DNA of 6,798 nucleotides from Nitriliruptoraceae bacterium (GCA_007118045.1 SKTG01000305.1:1-6798), one strand, 5' to 3'; shown: positions 1 to 5,651, counted from the first letter of the stretch. Notes: generated by a model not told the origin, from the letters alone. Translations and numbers: made by a program.

Positions 1-757
1 CGAGCCACCGGACGTGGACGGGGTCGTGCTCACGCACGGGACGGACACCCTCGAGGAGACCGCCTGGCTGACCGACCTGTGGCTCGGGTCATCGGCGGAC
101 GCCGGCGGTGTCGCCGTGACCGGAGCGATGCGGGCCGCCGACGAGCTCTCACCGGACGGGGACCGCAACCTCGACAACGCGGTGCGTGTCGCCGGTTCCG
201 GCCTCGCGCGGGGCCGCGGCGCGCTCGTGGTGCTCGACGACGACGTCCACGCCGCGCGGGAGGTCACCAAGGTGGCGACCGACGGCATCGGTGCCTTGCG
301 CTCCCCGATGGGGCCGTGCGGGCGCGTGGACGAGAGAAGCGTCGCGTTCCTGCGTGATCCGTCGCCACGGCCGCTTCCGGGGGACCGCATCGAGCCCCGG
401 GTGGCGGCCTTCGCGGTGTTCCCGGGCATGGATGGTCACGTGCTCCTCGACGCCGTTGCCAGGGGCGCGGTCGGTGTCGCCCTGGAGGGCACCGGGCTGG
501 GCAACGTGCCCCCGGCGGTGGGTGGCGCCGTACGCGAGCTGGTGGCGGACGGCGTCCCGGTCGTGATCGCGGCCCGGCCGCGACGTGGCGCAACGGACCT
601 GCGGTACGGCGGTGAGGGCGGTGGCGGCACGCTGCTCGACGACGGCGCGATCCCCGCGGGGGACCTGCCGCTGCACAAGGCCCGCGTCGCGCTGATGGTG
701 GCGCTCGGACGGGATCCGAGCGTCGCCGCCGTCCGCACATGGTTCGACCGGCTCTGA
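1..757 (+). CDS. L-asparaginase (N-terminally cut by window edge)
   Basis: Hydrolyses L-asparagine to aspartate and ammonia. The reading frame is open from base 2 to the TGA at 755-757, giving about 251 residues; family members have about 320-350, so roughly the first 80, including the first active-site Thr motif (TGGTI type), lie outside the window. The second signature is visible at once: VVLTHGTDTLEET, with the catalytic Thr at 41-43 and Asp at 44-46. The motif AREVTKVAT carries the conserved Lys at 269-271. The C-terminal domain shows the GTGLGNVPP segment (about 490-515) and the terminal HKARVALMVAL helix typical of the family. The GTG at 14 lies inside the active-site signature and is not the start. 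The gene converges on the FadR-type regulator with a 25-nt gap. No signal peptide can be judged because the N terminus is missing, so the cytoplasmic and periplasmic types cannot be separated. The family call is firm; a functional link to the CoA genes is not evident. Confidence 0.93.
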   Translation, partial: EPPDVDGVVLTHGTDTLEETAWLTDLWLGSSADAGGVAVTGAMRAADELSPDGDRNLDNAVRVAGSGLARGRGALVVLDDDVHAAREVTKVATDGIGALRSPMGPCGRVDERSVAFLRDPSPRPLPGDRIEPRVAAFAVFPGMDGHVLLDAVARGAVGVALEGTGLGNVPPAVGGAVRELVADGVPVVIAARPRRGATDLRYGGEGGGGTLLDDGAIPAGDLPLHKARVALMVALGRDPSVAAVRTWFDRL

Positions 758-771
758 GCCGTTCGACCGGC
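742..771 (+). repeat. 11-bp direct repeat over the asparaginase stop codon
   Basis: GTTCGACCGGC occurs at 742-752 and again at 761-771, 19 bp apart. The first copy encodes the last residues of the asparaginase and the second lies just past its TGA. The CGGCTC-T-GAGCCG palindrome (749-761) sits between and partly inside the copies. It may be a small tail duplication or chance; no function is known. Confidence 0.6.
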
Positions 772-782
772 CACTCCGGCCG
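749..782. terminator. Possible bidirectional terminator between convergent genes
   Basis: Two inverted repeats fill the end of the asparaginase gene and the gap to the regulator: the perfect palindrome CGGCTC-T-GAGCCG at 749-761, which spans the asparaginase stop, and the stem CGGCC-actcc-GGCCG at 768-782, which abuts the regulator stop. Position between convergent genes and high GC fit a terminator, but there is no T-tract on either strand, so intrinsic termination is unproven. Confidence 0.35.
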
Positions 783-1532
783 TCAGGAGGAGACGGTCGA
801 TCCGTCGGTCGGAGCCTCGGCGCGCCACCTGGGCTCGAAGTCGATCAGGTGCGTGCGCACCACCTGCTCGCCGCGGGCGACGTCGCCGCCCTTGATCGCG
901 TCGAGGATCGCGGAGTGCTCCGCTGTCAGGCGGTCGCGCGTCTCGTCCCAGTCGGCGACGCGCTCGAACGTGTCGAGCATCTCGTCCTTTATCGCGCCAC
1001 GGATCGAGAACATCAGCTGGCCGATCAACGCGTTGCCCGTCGCGGGCGCGATACTGGCGTGGAAGGAGGTGTCGAGCTCGTTGTAAGTCTCGCGGTCGAG
1101 CCCCGGCTCACGCATCCGCGCGACGATCCCCTCCAGCCGCTCGATGTGCTCGGGCTGCGCCCGGCGCGCCGCCCAGGCGACCGCCGCCACCTCCAACGAG
1201 TAGCGCGTCTCCACCAGGTCACGCATCGAGTAGTGGTGCAGCGCGAGCTGCGTGCGCAGCAGGTGGTAGAGCGCCTCCCCCGGCTTGGCGCGCACCAGCG
1301 GGCCACCGTCCGGCCCACTGCGCACGGACGGCTCGAGGATCTCCAGCGTCTCGAGCACGCGTAGGGCTTCCCGCAGCGTCGGTCGGCTGACGCCGAGCAT
1401 CTCGCTCAGACGCCGCTCACCGGGGAGCCGGTCGCCGCCACGCAGCCGGCCGCTGAGGATCTCGTCCTGGATGCGGTGGACGACCTCCTCGTAGGTCCGG
1501 ACCTTCACGATCGGCTCGAGCTCGAGTGCCAT
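783..1532 (-). CDS. FadR/FCD-family (GntR superfamily) transcriptional regulator
   Basis: DNA-binding regulator of 249 residues, a usual FadR-subfamily length. The N-terminal winged helix-turn-helix covers about residues 12-80, with the helix-turn-helix core RLPGERRLSEMLGVSRPTLR at 36-55. The all-helical FCD effector domain follows (about 95-232). It keeps the metal/effector residues expected of the family: Asp154 and His158 in LDTSFH, His206 in EHSAIL and His228 in RTHL. Such proteins usually bind a carboxylate or acyl-CoA and repress a neighbouring catabolic operon. I chose the ATG at 1530-1532: it begins MALELEP just before the GntR domain and has a purine-rich GGTGGG 3-8 nt upstream. The frame is open back to 1697, but the extra 55 residues are low-complexity and have no family counterpart. 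The gene diverges from the CoA-transferase operon, with a FadR-like palindrome between them, so it probably controls that operon and perhaps itself. The ligand is unknown. Confidence 0.92.
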   Translation of the reverse strand: MALELEPIVKVRTYEEVVHRIQDEILSGRLRGGDRLPGERRLSEMLGVSRPTLREALRVLETLEILEPSVRSGPDGGPLVRAKPGEALYHLLRTQLALHHYSMRDLVETRYSLEVAAVAWAARRAQPEHIERLEGIVARMREPGLDRETYNELDTSFHASIAPATGNALIGQLMFSIRGAIKDEMLDTFERVADWDETRDRLTAEHSAILDAIKGGDVARGEQVVRTHLIDFEPRWRAEAPTDGSTVSS

Positions 1533-1553
1533 CTGCCCACCTGTCCCCCGGAG

Positions 1554-1576
1554 CATCGGCTGGGTGGCAGCCGATG
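1554..1576 (-). other. Perfect 8-bp stem-loop in regulator mRNA leader
   Basis: CATCGGCT and AGCCGATG form a perfect inverted repeat around a 7-nt spacer. It lies 21 nt upstream of the regulator ATG, just ahead of the likely ribosome binding site. In the minus-strand RNA the loop reads GCCACCC, and its CCACC could pair with GGTGG in the SD region, which would hide the SD. It could instead be a DNA operator; its sequence differs from the GGTC/GACC palindrome at 1724. Structure is seen, function is not. Confidence 0.5.
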
Positions 1577-1633
1577 TGGTGCCGCGTCCACGGGCGACAC
1601 GGTCCCGCTGCCCACCCGGGGCGACCGCGTCCG

Positions 1634-1655
1634 GCCGTCGGAAGGCACCGACGGC
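1634..1655 (-). other. Second perfect 8-bp stem-loop in the divergent region
   Basis: GCCGTCGG and CCGACGGC form a perfect inverted repeat with a 6-nt spacer. If the regulator is transcribed from near the operator, this lies in its leader about 100 nt before the start codon. No T-run follows in either direction, so it is not a classic terminator. It is also upstream of the + promoter at 1681. Function unknown. Confidence 0.45.
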
Positions 1656-1680
1656 GCCGACGTCCCACGACCCACCGCGG

Positions 1681-1708
1681 TTGACAGGGTAGCCCACCCG
1701 GCTATCGT
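1681..1708 (+). promoter_or_regulatory. Sigma70-type promoter of the CoA-transferase operon
   Basis: A consensus -35 box TTGACA at 1681-1686 is followed after 16 nt by TATCGT at 1703-1708, a fair -10 box. Transcription would start near 1715, leaving a leader of about 83 nt before the ATG at 1798. The operator palindrome at 1724-1738 would sit at about +10 to +24, where a bound repressor would block initiation or early elongation. Confidence 0.6.
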
Positions 1709-1723
1709 TCGACTAGACCTTCT

Positions 1724-1738
1724 TTTGGTCTGACCAAA
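1724..1738. promoter_or_regulatory. FadR/GntR-type operator palindrome
   Basis: TTTGGTC-T-GACCAAA is a perfect inverted repeat with 7-bp arms and a 1-bp centre. FadR-subfamily regulators characteristically bind TGGT...ACCA sites of this form, and a regulator of that subfamily is encoded divergently next to it. It overlaps the start of the + transcript, and on the - strand it would cover any promoter read toward the regulator (a weak -35 TTGGTC lies within it), which would allow autoregulation. AGACC at 1715-1719 adds another half-site-like element. Binding itself is inferred. Confidence 0.75.
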
Positions 1739-1797
1739 GCGGGTCCTCGCTGTGGCGGCGGGCCACGGCGGCACCTCGAACGAGGGAGAGAGCCAGC

Positions 1798-2982
1798 ATG
1801 TCAGCACTCGAAGGGGTCCGCGTCCTCGACCTGACCCAGGCCATGGCCGGACCGTTCTCCACCATGCTCCTGGCGGACATGGGGGCGGAGGTCATCAAGG
1901 TCGAGCCACCGGAGCGCGGGGAGATGACCCGCAAGATGGGCTTCGGGATGCCGAAGGGCGACGACAGCGCCGCCTTCCTGGCCATCAACCGCAACAAGCG
2001 GAGCATCACCATCGACCTGAAGAGCGAGGCCGGCCAGCAGGTCTTCCACGAGCTCGCGCGCACGGCCGACGTCGTGATCGAGAACTTCCGTCCCGGGGTG
2101 ACCTCCCGCCTCGGCATCGACTGGGAGACGCTGCGCGAGGTCAACCCCCGGCTGATCTACGGCTCCATCTCCGGCTTCGGGCAGACGGGACCGCACAGCC
2201 AGCGGGCCGGCTTCGACCTGATCGCCCAGGGCATGTCCGGGGTGATGAGCGTGACCGGTGAGCCCGGTGGCGAGCCCGTCAAGTGCGGTATCCCGGTCAG
2301 CGATCTGAGCGCCGGGATGTACCTCGCCTTCGGCGTGCTCAGCGCCTACATCGCCCGCGAACGGACCGGTGAGGGCCAGTACCTGGACACGTCGCTGTTC
2401 GAGGCGGCGCTCTCGTTCTCCGTCTGGGAGACCGCGGAGCTGTGGTCCACGGGTCGCGTCCCCCAACCGTTCGGCTCGGCCCACCGGCTCACGGCGCCCT
2501 ACCAGGCGCTGCGCACCAAGGACGGCTGGGTCACCGTCGGCGGCAACAACCCCCGCCTGTGGCAGCGCTTCTGCGAGACGATCGGCCGGCCGGAGCTGCT
2601 CGAGGACGAGCGCTTCGTCGACAACGACGCCCGCATGGCCAACCGTTTCGAGCTCCAACACGAGGCGGAGAAGGTCATGACCAAGGAGACCACGGAGGTC
2701 TGGGTCGAGCGCTTCGGTGAGGCCGGCTTCCCCGCCGGCCCGATCTACGACTACCAGCAGGTGTTCGAGGACCCCCACACGCTCGAGCGTGGGATGCTGC
2801 AGACCTACGAGCACCCGGTCGAGGGCGAGGTCAACGTCCTCGGCATCCCGGTCAAGATGAGCGGGACCCCGGGCGCGGTACGTACCCCCGCCCCGCTGCT
2901 CGGCGAGCACACCGAAGCGGTGCTCGAGGACGTCATCGGTAGCGAACGGCTCGCGGAGCTCCGCGGCGAAGGAGTCATCTAG
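1798..2982 (+). CDS. CaiB/BaiF-family (class III) CoA-transferase
   Basis: Cytoplasmic enzyme of 394 residues, the normal length for the family, which moves CoA from one acyl-CoA to a free carboxylate through a mixed-anhydride Asp intermediate. The N-terminal signature EGVRVLDLTQAMAGPF is at 5-20, followed by LLADMGAEVIKVEPPERG (24-41), NRNKRSITIDLKS (64-76) and the GFGQTGPHSQRAGFDL region (126-141). Asp169 in PVSDLSAG aligns with the catalytic Asp169 of formyl-CoA transferase. GEGQYLDTSLFEAA (191-204) and the C-terminal FPAGPIYDYQQVFEDPH (311-327) are also typical. The ATG at 1798 is preceded by GAGGGAGAG about 8 nt upstream. It is the first gene of a tight operon with a crotonase and an MFS transporter, under a divergent FadR-type regulator. 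This suggests activation of an imported carboxylate. Family members act on formate/oxalate, carnitine, succinate/mesaconate, benzylsuccinate, bile acids and others; nothing here fixes the substrate. Confidence 0.95.
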   Translation: MSALEGVRVLDLTQAMAGPFSTMLLADMGAEVIKVEPPERGEMTRKMGFGMPKGDDSAAFLAINRNKRSITIDLKSEAGQQVFHELARTADVVIENFRPGVTSRLGIDWETLREVNPRLIYGSISGFGQTGPHSQRAGFDLIAQGMSGVMSVTGEPGGEPVKCGIPVSDLSAGMYLAFGVLSAYIARERTGEGQYLDTSLFEAALSFSVWETAELWSTGRVPQPFGSAHRLTAPYQALRTKDGWVTVGGNNPRLWQRFCETIGRPELLEDERFVDNDARMANRFELQHEAEKVMTKETTEVWVERFGEAGFPAGPIYDYQQVFEDPHTLERGMLQTYEHPVEGEVNVLGIPVKMSGTPGAVRTPAPLLGEHTEAVLEDVIGSERLAELRGEGVI

Positions 2983-2984
2983 TG
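2968..2984 (+). promoter_or_regulatory. RBS and 1-nt stop/start overlap coupling CoA-transferase and crotonase
   Basis: AAGGAG at 2969-2974 lies 7 nt before the GTG at 2982-2984. The upstream TAG (2980-2982) shares its last G with that GTG, giving TAGTG. The good SD supports GTG as the true start. The overlap implies translational coupling, so both enzymes are likely made in a fixed ratio. Confidence 0.8.
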
Positions 2985-3758
2985 GATCAGGGCGAGGTTC
3001 GGTACGAGCAGGACGGCTCGGTCGTCACGCTGACGTTCGCGCGGGAGGCCGCCCGCAACGCGATGACCTGGAAGATGTACGACGAGCTCGACGCGGCCTG
3101 CGTCCGGCTGCGCGACGACGACTCGGTCCGGGCCGTGGTGCTGCGCGGCGAGGGCGACCGGGCCTTCATCGCGGGCACCGACATCTCCCAGTTCGCCGAC
3201 TTCGAGACCGGCGACGACGGGCTGGCCTACGAGGCCCGCATCGAGAGCATCACGGAGAAGCTCGAGCAGCTGCCGAAGCCGACCGTCGCCGTCGTCCAGG
3301 GCTACGCGGTCGGCGGAGGCCTGATGATCTCCACCGTCTGCGACCTGCGCATCTGCGCACCGAACGCCAGGTTCGGCATGCCCGTCGCCCGCACGCTCGG
3401 CAACTGCCTCAGCATGGAGAACTACGCCCGGCTCGCCTGGACCGTCGGCGTGGCCCAGACCAAGGCCCTCGTGCTGCGCTCGGACTTCATCGACGCCGAA
3501 CGCGCCCTCGACATGGGCTTGGCCACCGAGGTGGTCCCAGAGGAGGAGCTCGACGCCCGCGTGGCGGAGCTCACGGAGACGCTCACCACCCAGGCGCCGT
3601 TGACCATGTGGGCGAGCAAGGAGTCGCTGCGTCGGCTCATGCTCGACGGGTTGCCGGAGAGCGCCGACATCGTCCACAAGGTCTACGGCAGCGCGGACTT
3701 CAAGGAAGGCAACGCCGCCTTCGTCGAGAAGCGCAAGCCGCAGTGGCGCGGCGTCTGA
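2982..3758 (+). CDS. Crotonase-fold (enoyl-CoA hydratase/isomerase family) protein lacking the classical catalytic Glu pair
   Basis: Acyl-CoA enzyme of 258 residues, typical for the crotonase superfamily. Visible parts: the N-terminal strand VVTLTFAREAARNAMT (14-29), AFIAGTDIS (61-69) supplying one oxyanion-hole amide, KPTVAVVQGYAVGGGLMI (99-116) supplying the second through GGG, CDLRICAPNARFGMP (120-134), and the C-terminal FKEGNAAFVEKRKPQW (240-255), which closely matches bona fide hydratases. In rat mitochondrial enoyl-CoA hydratase the catalytic bases are Glu144 (GGGCE) and Glu164 (FGQPE). Here the same positions are Met115 (GGGLM) and Val135 (FGMPV), so plain syn-hydration of an enoyl-CoA is unlikely. 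The following segment ARTLGNCLSMENYARL replaces the usual GTIPGAGGTQRL; Glu146 there is a conceivable alternative acid/base, but that is a guess. GTG start with a strong SD, overlapping the CoA-transferase stop by one base. It presumably acts on the CoA ester made by that enzyme; isomerase, hydrolase, lyase or dehalogenase-like chemistry are all open. Confidence 0.9.
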   Translation: MDQGEVRYEQDGSVVTLTFAREAARNAMTWKMYDELDAACVRLRDDDSVRAVVLRGEGDRAFIAGTDISQFADFETGDDGLAYEARIESITEKLEQLPKPTVAVVQGYAVGGGLMISTVCDLRICAPNARFGMPVARTLGNCLSMENYARLAWTVGVAQTKALVLRSDFIDAERALDMGLATEVVPEEELDARVAELTETLTTQAPLTMWASKESLRRLMLDGLPESADIVHKVYGSADFKEGNAAFVEKRKPQWRGV

Positions 3759-3777
3759 TCCCACGGGCGGCCCGGCC

Positions 3778-5004
3778 GTGACCGGGGGCCCGGCCGGCTC
3801 CGACCGCCCCGGCGCCAGCGTCTCGAGCACGCGAGCGATCTCCGCCGCGATCCTCGCGACCCTGGTCAGCGTGCTGCCCGCGTTCCTGCTCGGCGGCGTG
3901 GCCGTGCAGGTCCGTGGCGACCTGGGGTTCAGCGAGTCGCGCCTCGGTCTGCTGGTGACGGTCTTCTTCGCCCTGTCGGCCCTTGGCTCCACCCCCGCCG
4001 GCCGGCTCACCGAGCGGCTCGGCACCCAACGGACCATGGTGCTCGTCGGCGCCGTGGCCGCGCTGGCCCTGGCGACGATCGCCGCCTCCCCGACCTGGGC
4101 CTGGCTGCTGGTCGGCATGGTCGTCGCGGCCTTCGCCAACGCCGCGGCCCAGCCGGCGTCGAACCTCTCGCTCGCGCGCGGCATCGACCCGGGCCGGCAG
4201 GGGTTCGCGTTCGGGCTCAAGCAGAGCGCGGTCCCCATGACCTCCCTGCTCGGCGGCCTCGCCGTCCCCGTGTTCGCTCTCACGCTCGGTTGGCGCTGGG
4301 CGTTCGTCGCCGCGGCCGTGCTCTCGCTCACGCTGATCCCGCTCGCGCCACCGATCGGTGGTCGACCGGTCGAGCGCGGACGGCCCCTGGTGGTCCCGAG
4401 CCTGCGTCCGGGCGCCCGCCGCGTCCTGCTGGTGCTCGCCGCCGGCGCCTTCTTCGCCAACTTCGCCTCGAACTCCCTCGGCGTGTTCCTCGTCGAGAGC
4501 CTGGTGGACCGCGGCACGGCCGAGGGTCTGGCCGGGATCGTGCTGATGTCGGGCAGCATGGTCGGCGTCCTGGCCCGCGTCGCGCTGGGGTGGTGGGCGG
4601 ACCGCAGCTTCCGGCCGCTGTTCTTCGCCGCCGCCTCGATCCTGATGGTGGCCGGCGGTGTCGGCTACCTGCTGCTCGCCACCGGTAGCACGCTGCTGAC
4701 CGCCCCCGCCATCGTCCTGGTGTTCGGCGCGGGCTGGGGCTGGAACGGGCTCTTCAGCTACTCGGTCGTCGCCGCGAACCGGGAGGCGCCCGCCGCGGCG
4801 ACCGGCATCACCCAGAGCGGGCTCTTCGCCGGTGCCATGGCGGGCCCCGGCACGTTCGGGATCGTGGCGGAGCGCCTCGGGTTCGACCTCGGCTGGGCGA
4901 TGCTGGGCACCAGCCTGCTGATCGCCAGCCTGCTGATGTTCCTCGGTTCGCGGCTGGTGGCCGCCCTCCCGCCGAACGAGGACGGGCAGGTGGTCCGGCG
5001 GTGA
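3778..5004 (+). CDS. MFS transporter, 12 membrane segments
   Basis: Major facilitator superfamily permease of 408 residues in the cytoplasmic membrane. Twelve hydrophobic segments can be placed at roughly 22-43, 56-74, 86-104, 106-128, 149-170, 173-191, 215-238, 250-271, 279-301, 307-332, 340-362 and 370-395, with a polar loop (about 192-214) between the halves. Motif A is present in the TM2-3 loop as AGRLTERLGTQRTM (74-87), and a degenerate copy, GWWADRSFRP (271-280), is in the second half as expected for the duplicated fold. The start is GTG at 3778, 19 nt after the crotonase stop; the SD (GGGCGG) is only fair, but the next in-frame starts would remove TM1. Its place at the end of the CoA-transferase/crotonase operon suggests import of the carboxylate those enzymes use, or export of a product. 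General sequence gives no substrate; drug-efflux or other roles cannot be excluded. Confidence 0.9.
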   Translation: MTGGPAGSDRPGASVSSTRAISAAILATLVSVLPAFLLGGVAVQVRGDLGFSESRLGLLVTVFFALSALGSTPAGRLTERLGTQRTMVLVGAVAALALATIAASPTWAWLLVGMVVAAFANAAAQPASNLSLARGIDPGRQGFAFGLKQSAVPMTSLLGGLAVPVFALTLGWRWAFVAAAVLSLTLIPLAPPIGGRPVERGRPLVVPSLRPGARRVLLVLAAGAFFANFASNSLGVFLVESLVDRGTAEGLAGIVLMSGSMVGVLARVALGWWADRSFRPLFFAAASILMVAGGVGYLLLATGSTLLTAPAIVLVFGAGWGWNGLFSYSVVAANREAPAAATGITQSGLFAGAMAGPGTFGIVAERLGFDLGWAMLGTSLLIASLLMFLGSRLVAALPPNEDGQVVRR

Positions 5005-5006
5005 CC

Positions 5007-5423
5007 TCAGTCGTGCTCGGGCGCCGCCTTGACGGCCAGGATGGGGCAGTCGGCCCCAAGCACCGCGTCCTGGGTGTCGCTTCCGAGCACGAGCTTGCCC
5101 ACGGGCGAGCGTCGGCGCAGCCCGATGATCAGCAGATCCGCGTCGAGCTCCGAGGCGAGCCACACCGCAGTCGTCCCGGCCGACCGGGAGCGCGCCATGG
5201 CGCGGACCTCCACCTCGACGCCCGCCTCACGCGCCCGTCGCTCCGCCTCCTTCGCCAACGAGGACGGCTGGGGCGGCTGCTCGTCGTTGGGGCGTGCGTC
5301 CAGCACGACCAGCCGCGCGGAGCGCAGCGCACACTCGCGGAGGGCGGCGTCGATGATGACGCTGCCCAACGGCTCGGCCCGCAACGAGGCCACGATGGTC
5401 TTGGAGGGCGATCCCGTGCTCAT
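5007..5423 (-). CDS. Universal stress protein (UspA family)
   Basis: Small cytoplasmic alpha/beta protein of 138 residues with one Usp domain. The first strand and helix are KTIVASLRAEPLGSVIIDAALREC (8-31), then ARLVVLDARP (36-45), a variable loop, WLASELDADLLIIGLRRR (88-105) and the C-terminal nucleotide-binding stretch RRRSPVGKLVLGS ending in CPILAVK (126-132). The usual ATP motif is G-x2-G-x9-G-S/T; here Gly101 and Gly114-Ser115 are present but Arg104 replaces the middle Gly, a variant I associate with the RRRSPVGK-type Usp proteins. The first strand also lacks the common VAVDGS. ATP binding is therefore uncertain. Start: ATG at 5421-5423 with GAGGTGG about 4-10 nt upstream; the frame is open to 5738 but the added residues are not Usp-like. 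It ends 2 nt from the MFS stop and diverges from the TctC gene. A stress or growth-arrest role is family inference. Confidence 0.92.
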   Translation of the reverse strand: MSTGSPSKTIVASLRAEPLGSVIIDAALRECALRSARLVVLDARPNDEQPPQPSSLAKEAERRAREAGVEVEVRAMARSRSAGTTAVWLASELDADLLIIGLRRRSPVGKLVLGSDTQDAVLGADCPILAVKAAPEHD

Positions 5424-5472
5424 TGGCCACCTCGTGCGCCGTGGGAGGTCGCAGGAACCTGCGCGGTGCCGG

Positions 5473-5501
5473 AGTCTAAACGACCTGCTATGGCTTGCCC
5501 A
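5473..5501 (-). promoter_or_regulatory. Candidate promoter of the universal stress protein gene
   Basis: Read on the minus strand, TGGGCA (5496-5501) and TAGACT (5473-5478) are 17 nt apart. The -10 fits the TAnnnT pattern well; the -35 is weak. Transcription would begin near 5466, about 43 nt before the start codon. It is back to back with the TTGACA of the opposite promoter, only 1 nt away. Confidence 0.4.
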
Positions 5502-5502
5502 G

Positions 5503-5531
5503 TTGACAGGACAGACCATCAGACCGAGACT
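5503..5531 (+). promoter_or_regulatory. Candidate promoter of the TctC gene
   Basis: A perfect -35 box TTGACA at 5503-5508 is followed after 17 nt by GAGACT (5526-5531), a poor -10. A direct repeat CAGACC-at-CAGACC (5512-5525) fills the spacer and resembles the GACC half-site of the operator at 1724-1738. Weak -10 boxes are common where an activator assists. The leader would be about 120 nt. Confidence 0.45.
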
Positions 5532-5609
5532 ACGGGGGTAGTTGGGAGAGGGAACGGTCCGCGTCACGACGCCGGTACGGCGGACGACGGACATCCTTCT
5601 CGTCGAGCG

Positions 5610-5630
5610 GTGGAGCGCGTCGCGCGCCAC
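5610..5630 (+). other. Imperfect hairpin in the TctC gene leader
   Basis: GTGG-a-GCGC, a 3-nt loop, then GCGC-g-CCAC: eight pairs with one mismatch, about 16 nt ahead of the AGGAGG. Possible leader structure. In DNA this GC-rich, chance is a fair explanation. Confidence 0.3.
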
Positions 5631-5645
5631 GGAACGGGTACCCCC

Positions 5646-5651
5646 AGGAGG
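5646..5651 (+). promoter_or_regulatory. Consensus ribosome binding site of the TctC gene
   Basis: AGGAGG, 8 nt before the ATG at 5660, is the strongest Shine-Dalgarno sequence in the window. It fixes the start and predicts high translation, as expected for an abundant solute-binding lipoprotein. Confidence 0.85.

Noticed and set aside
14..757. Treating the GTG at 14 as the asparaginase start
   Set aside because: The frame is open to the window edge, and the GTG lies inside the conserved active-site signature, so the N-terminal part of the protein is missing from the window.
1533..1697. N-terminal extension of the regulator to 1697
   Set aside because: The extra 55 residues are not GntR-like and have no good SD. 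The ATG at 1532 sits just before the DNA-binding domain and has a plausible SD.
1801..2910. Antisense open frame (369 codons) opposite the CoA-transferase
   Set aside because: It is the complement of a complete, motif-bearing CoA-transferase, with no SD and no family motif.
2979..4559. Long antisense open frame (526 codons) opposite the crotonase and MFS genes
   Set aside because: It is the mirror of two well-supported genes in very GC-rich DNA, where stop codons are rare in other frames. The translation is low-complexity Arg/Ala/Gly with no recognisable domain.
3700..5163. Long antisense open frame (487 codons) opposite the MFS gene
   Set aside because: Composition is dominated by Arg, Gly, Glu and His with no fold-like pattern, and it overlaps the real Usp gene in another frame.
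5636..5643. GGGTACCC palindrome before the TctC SD
   Set aside because: Eight-base palindromes are expected by chance, and nothing else marks it as an operator.
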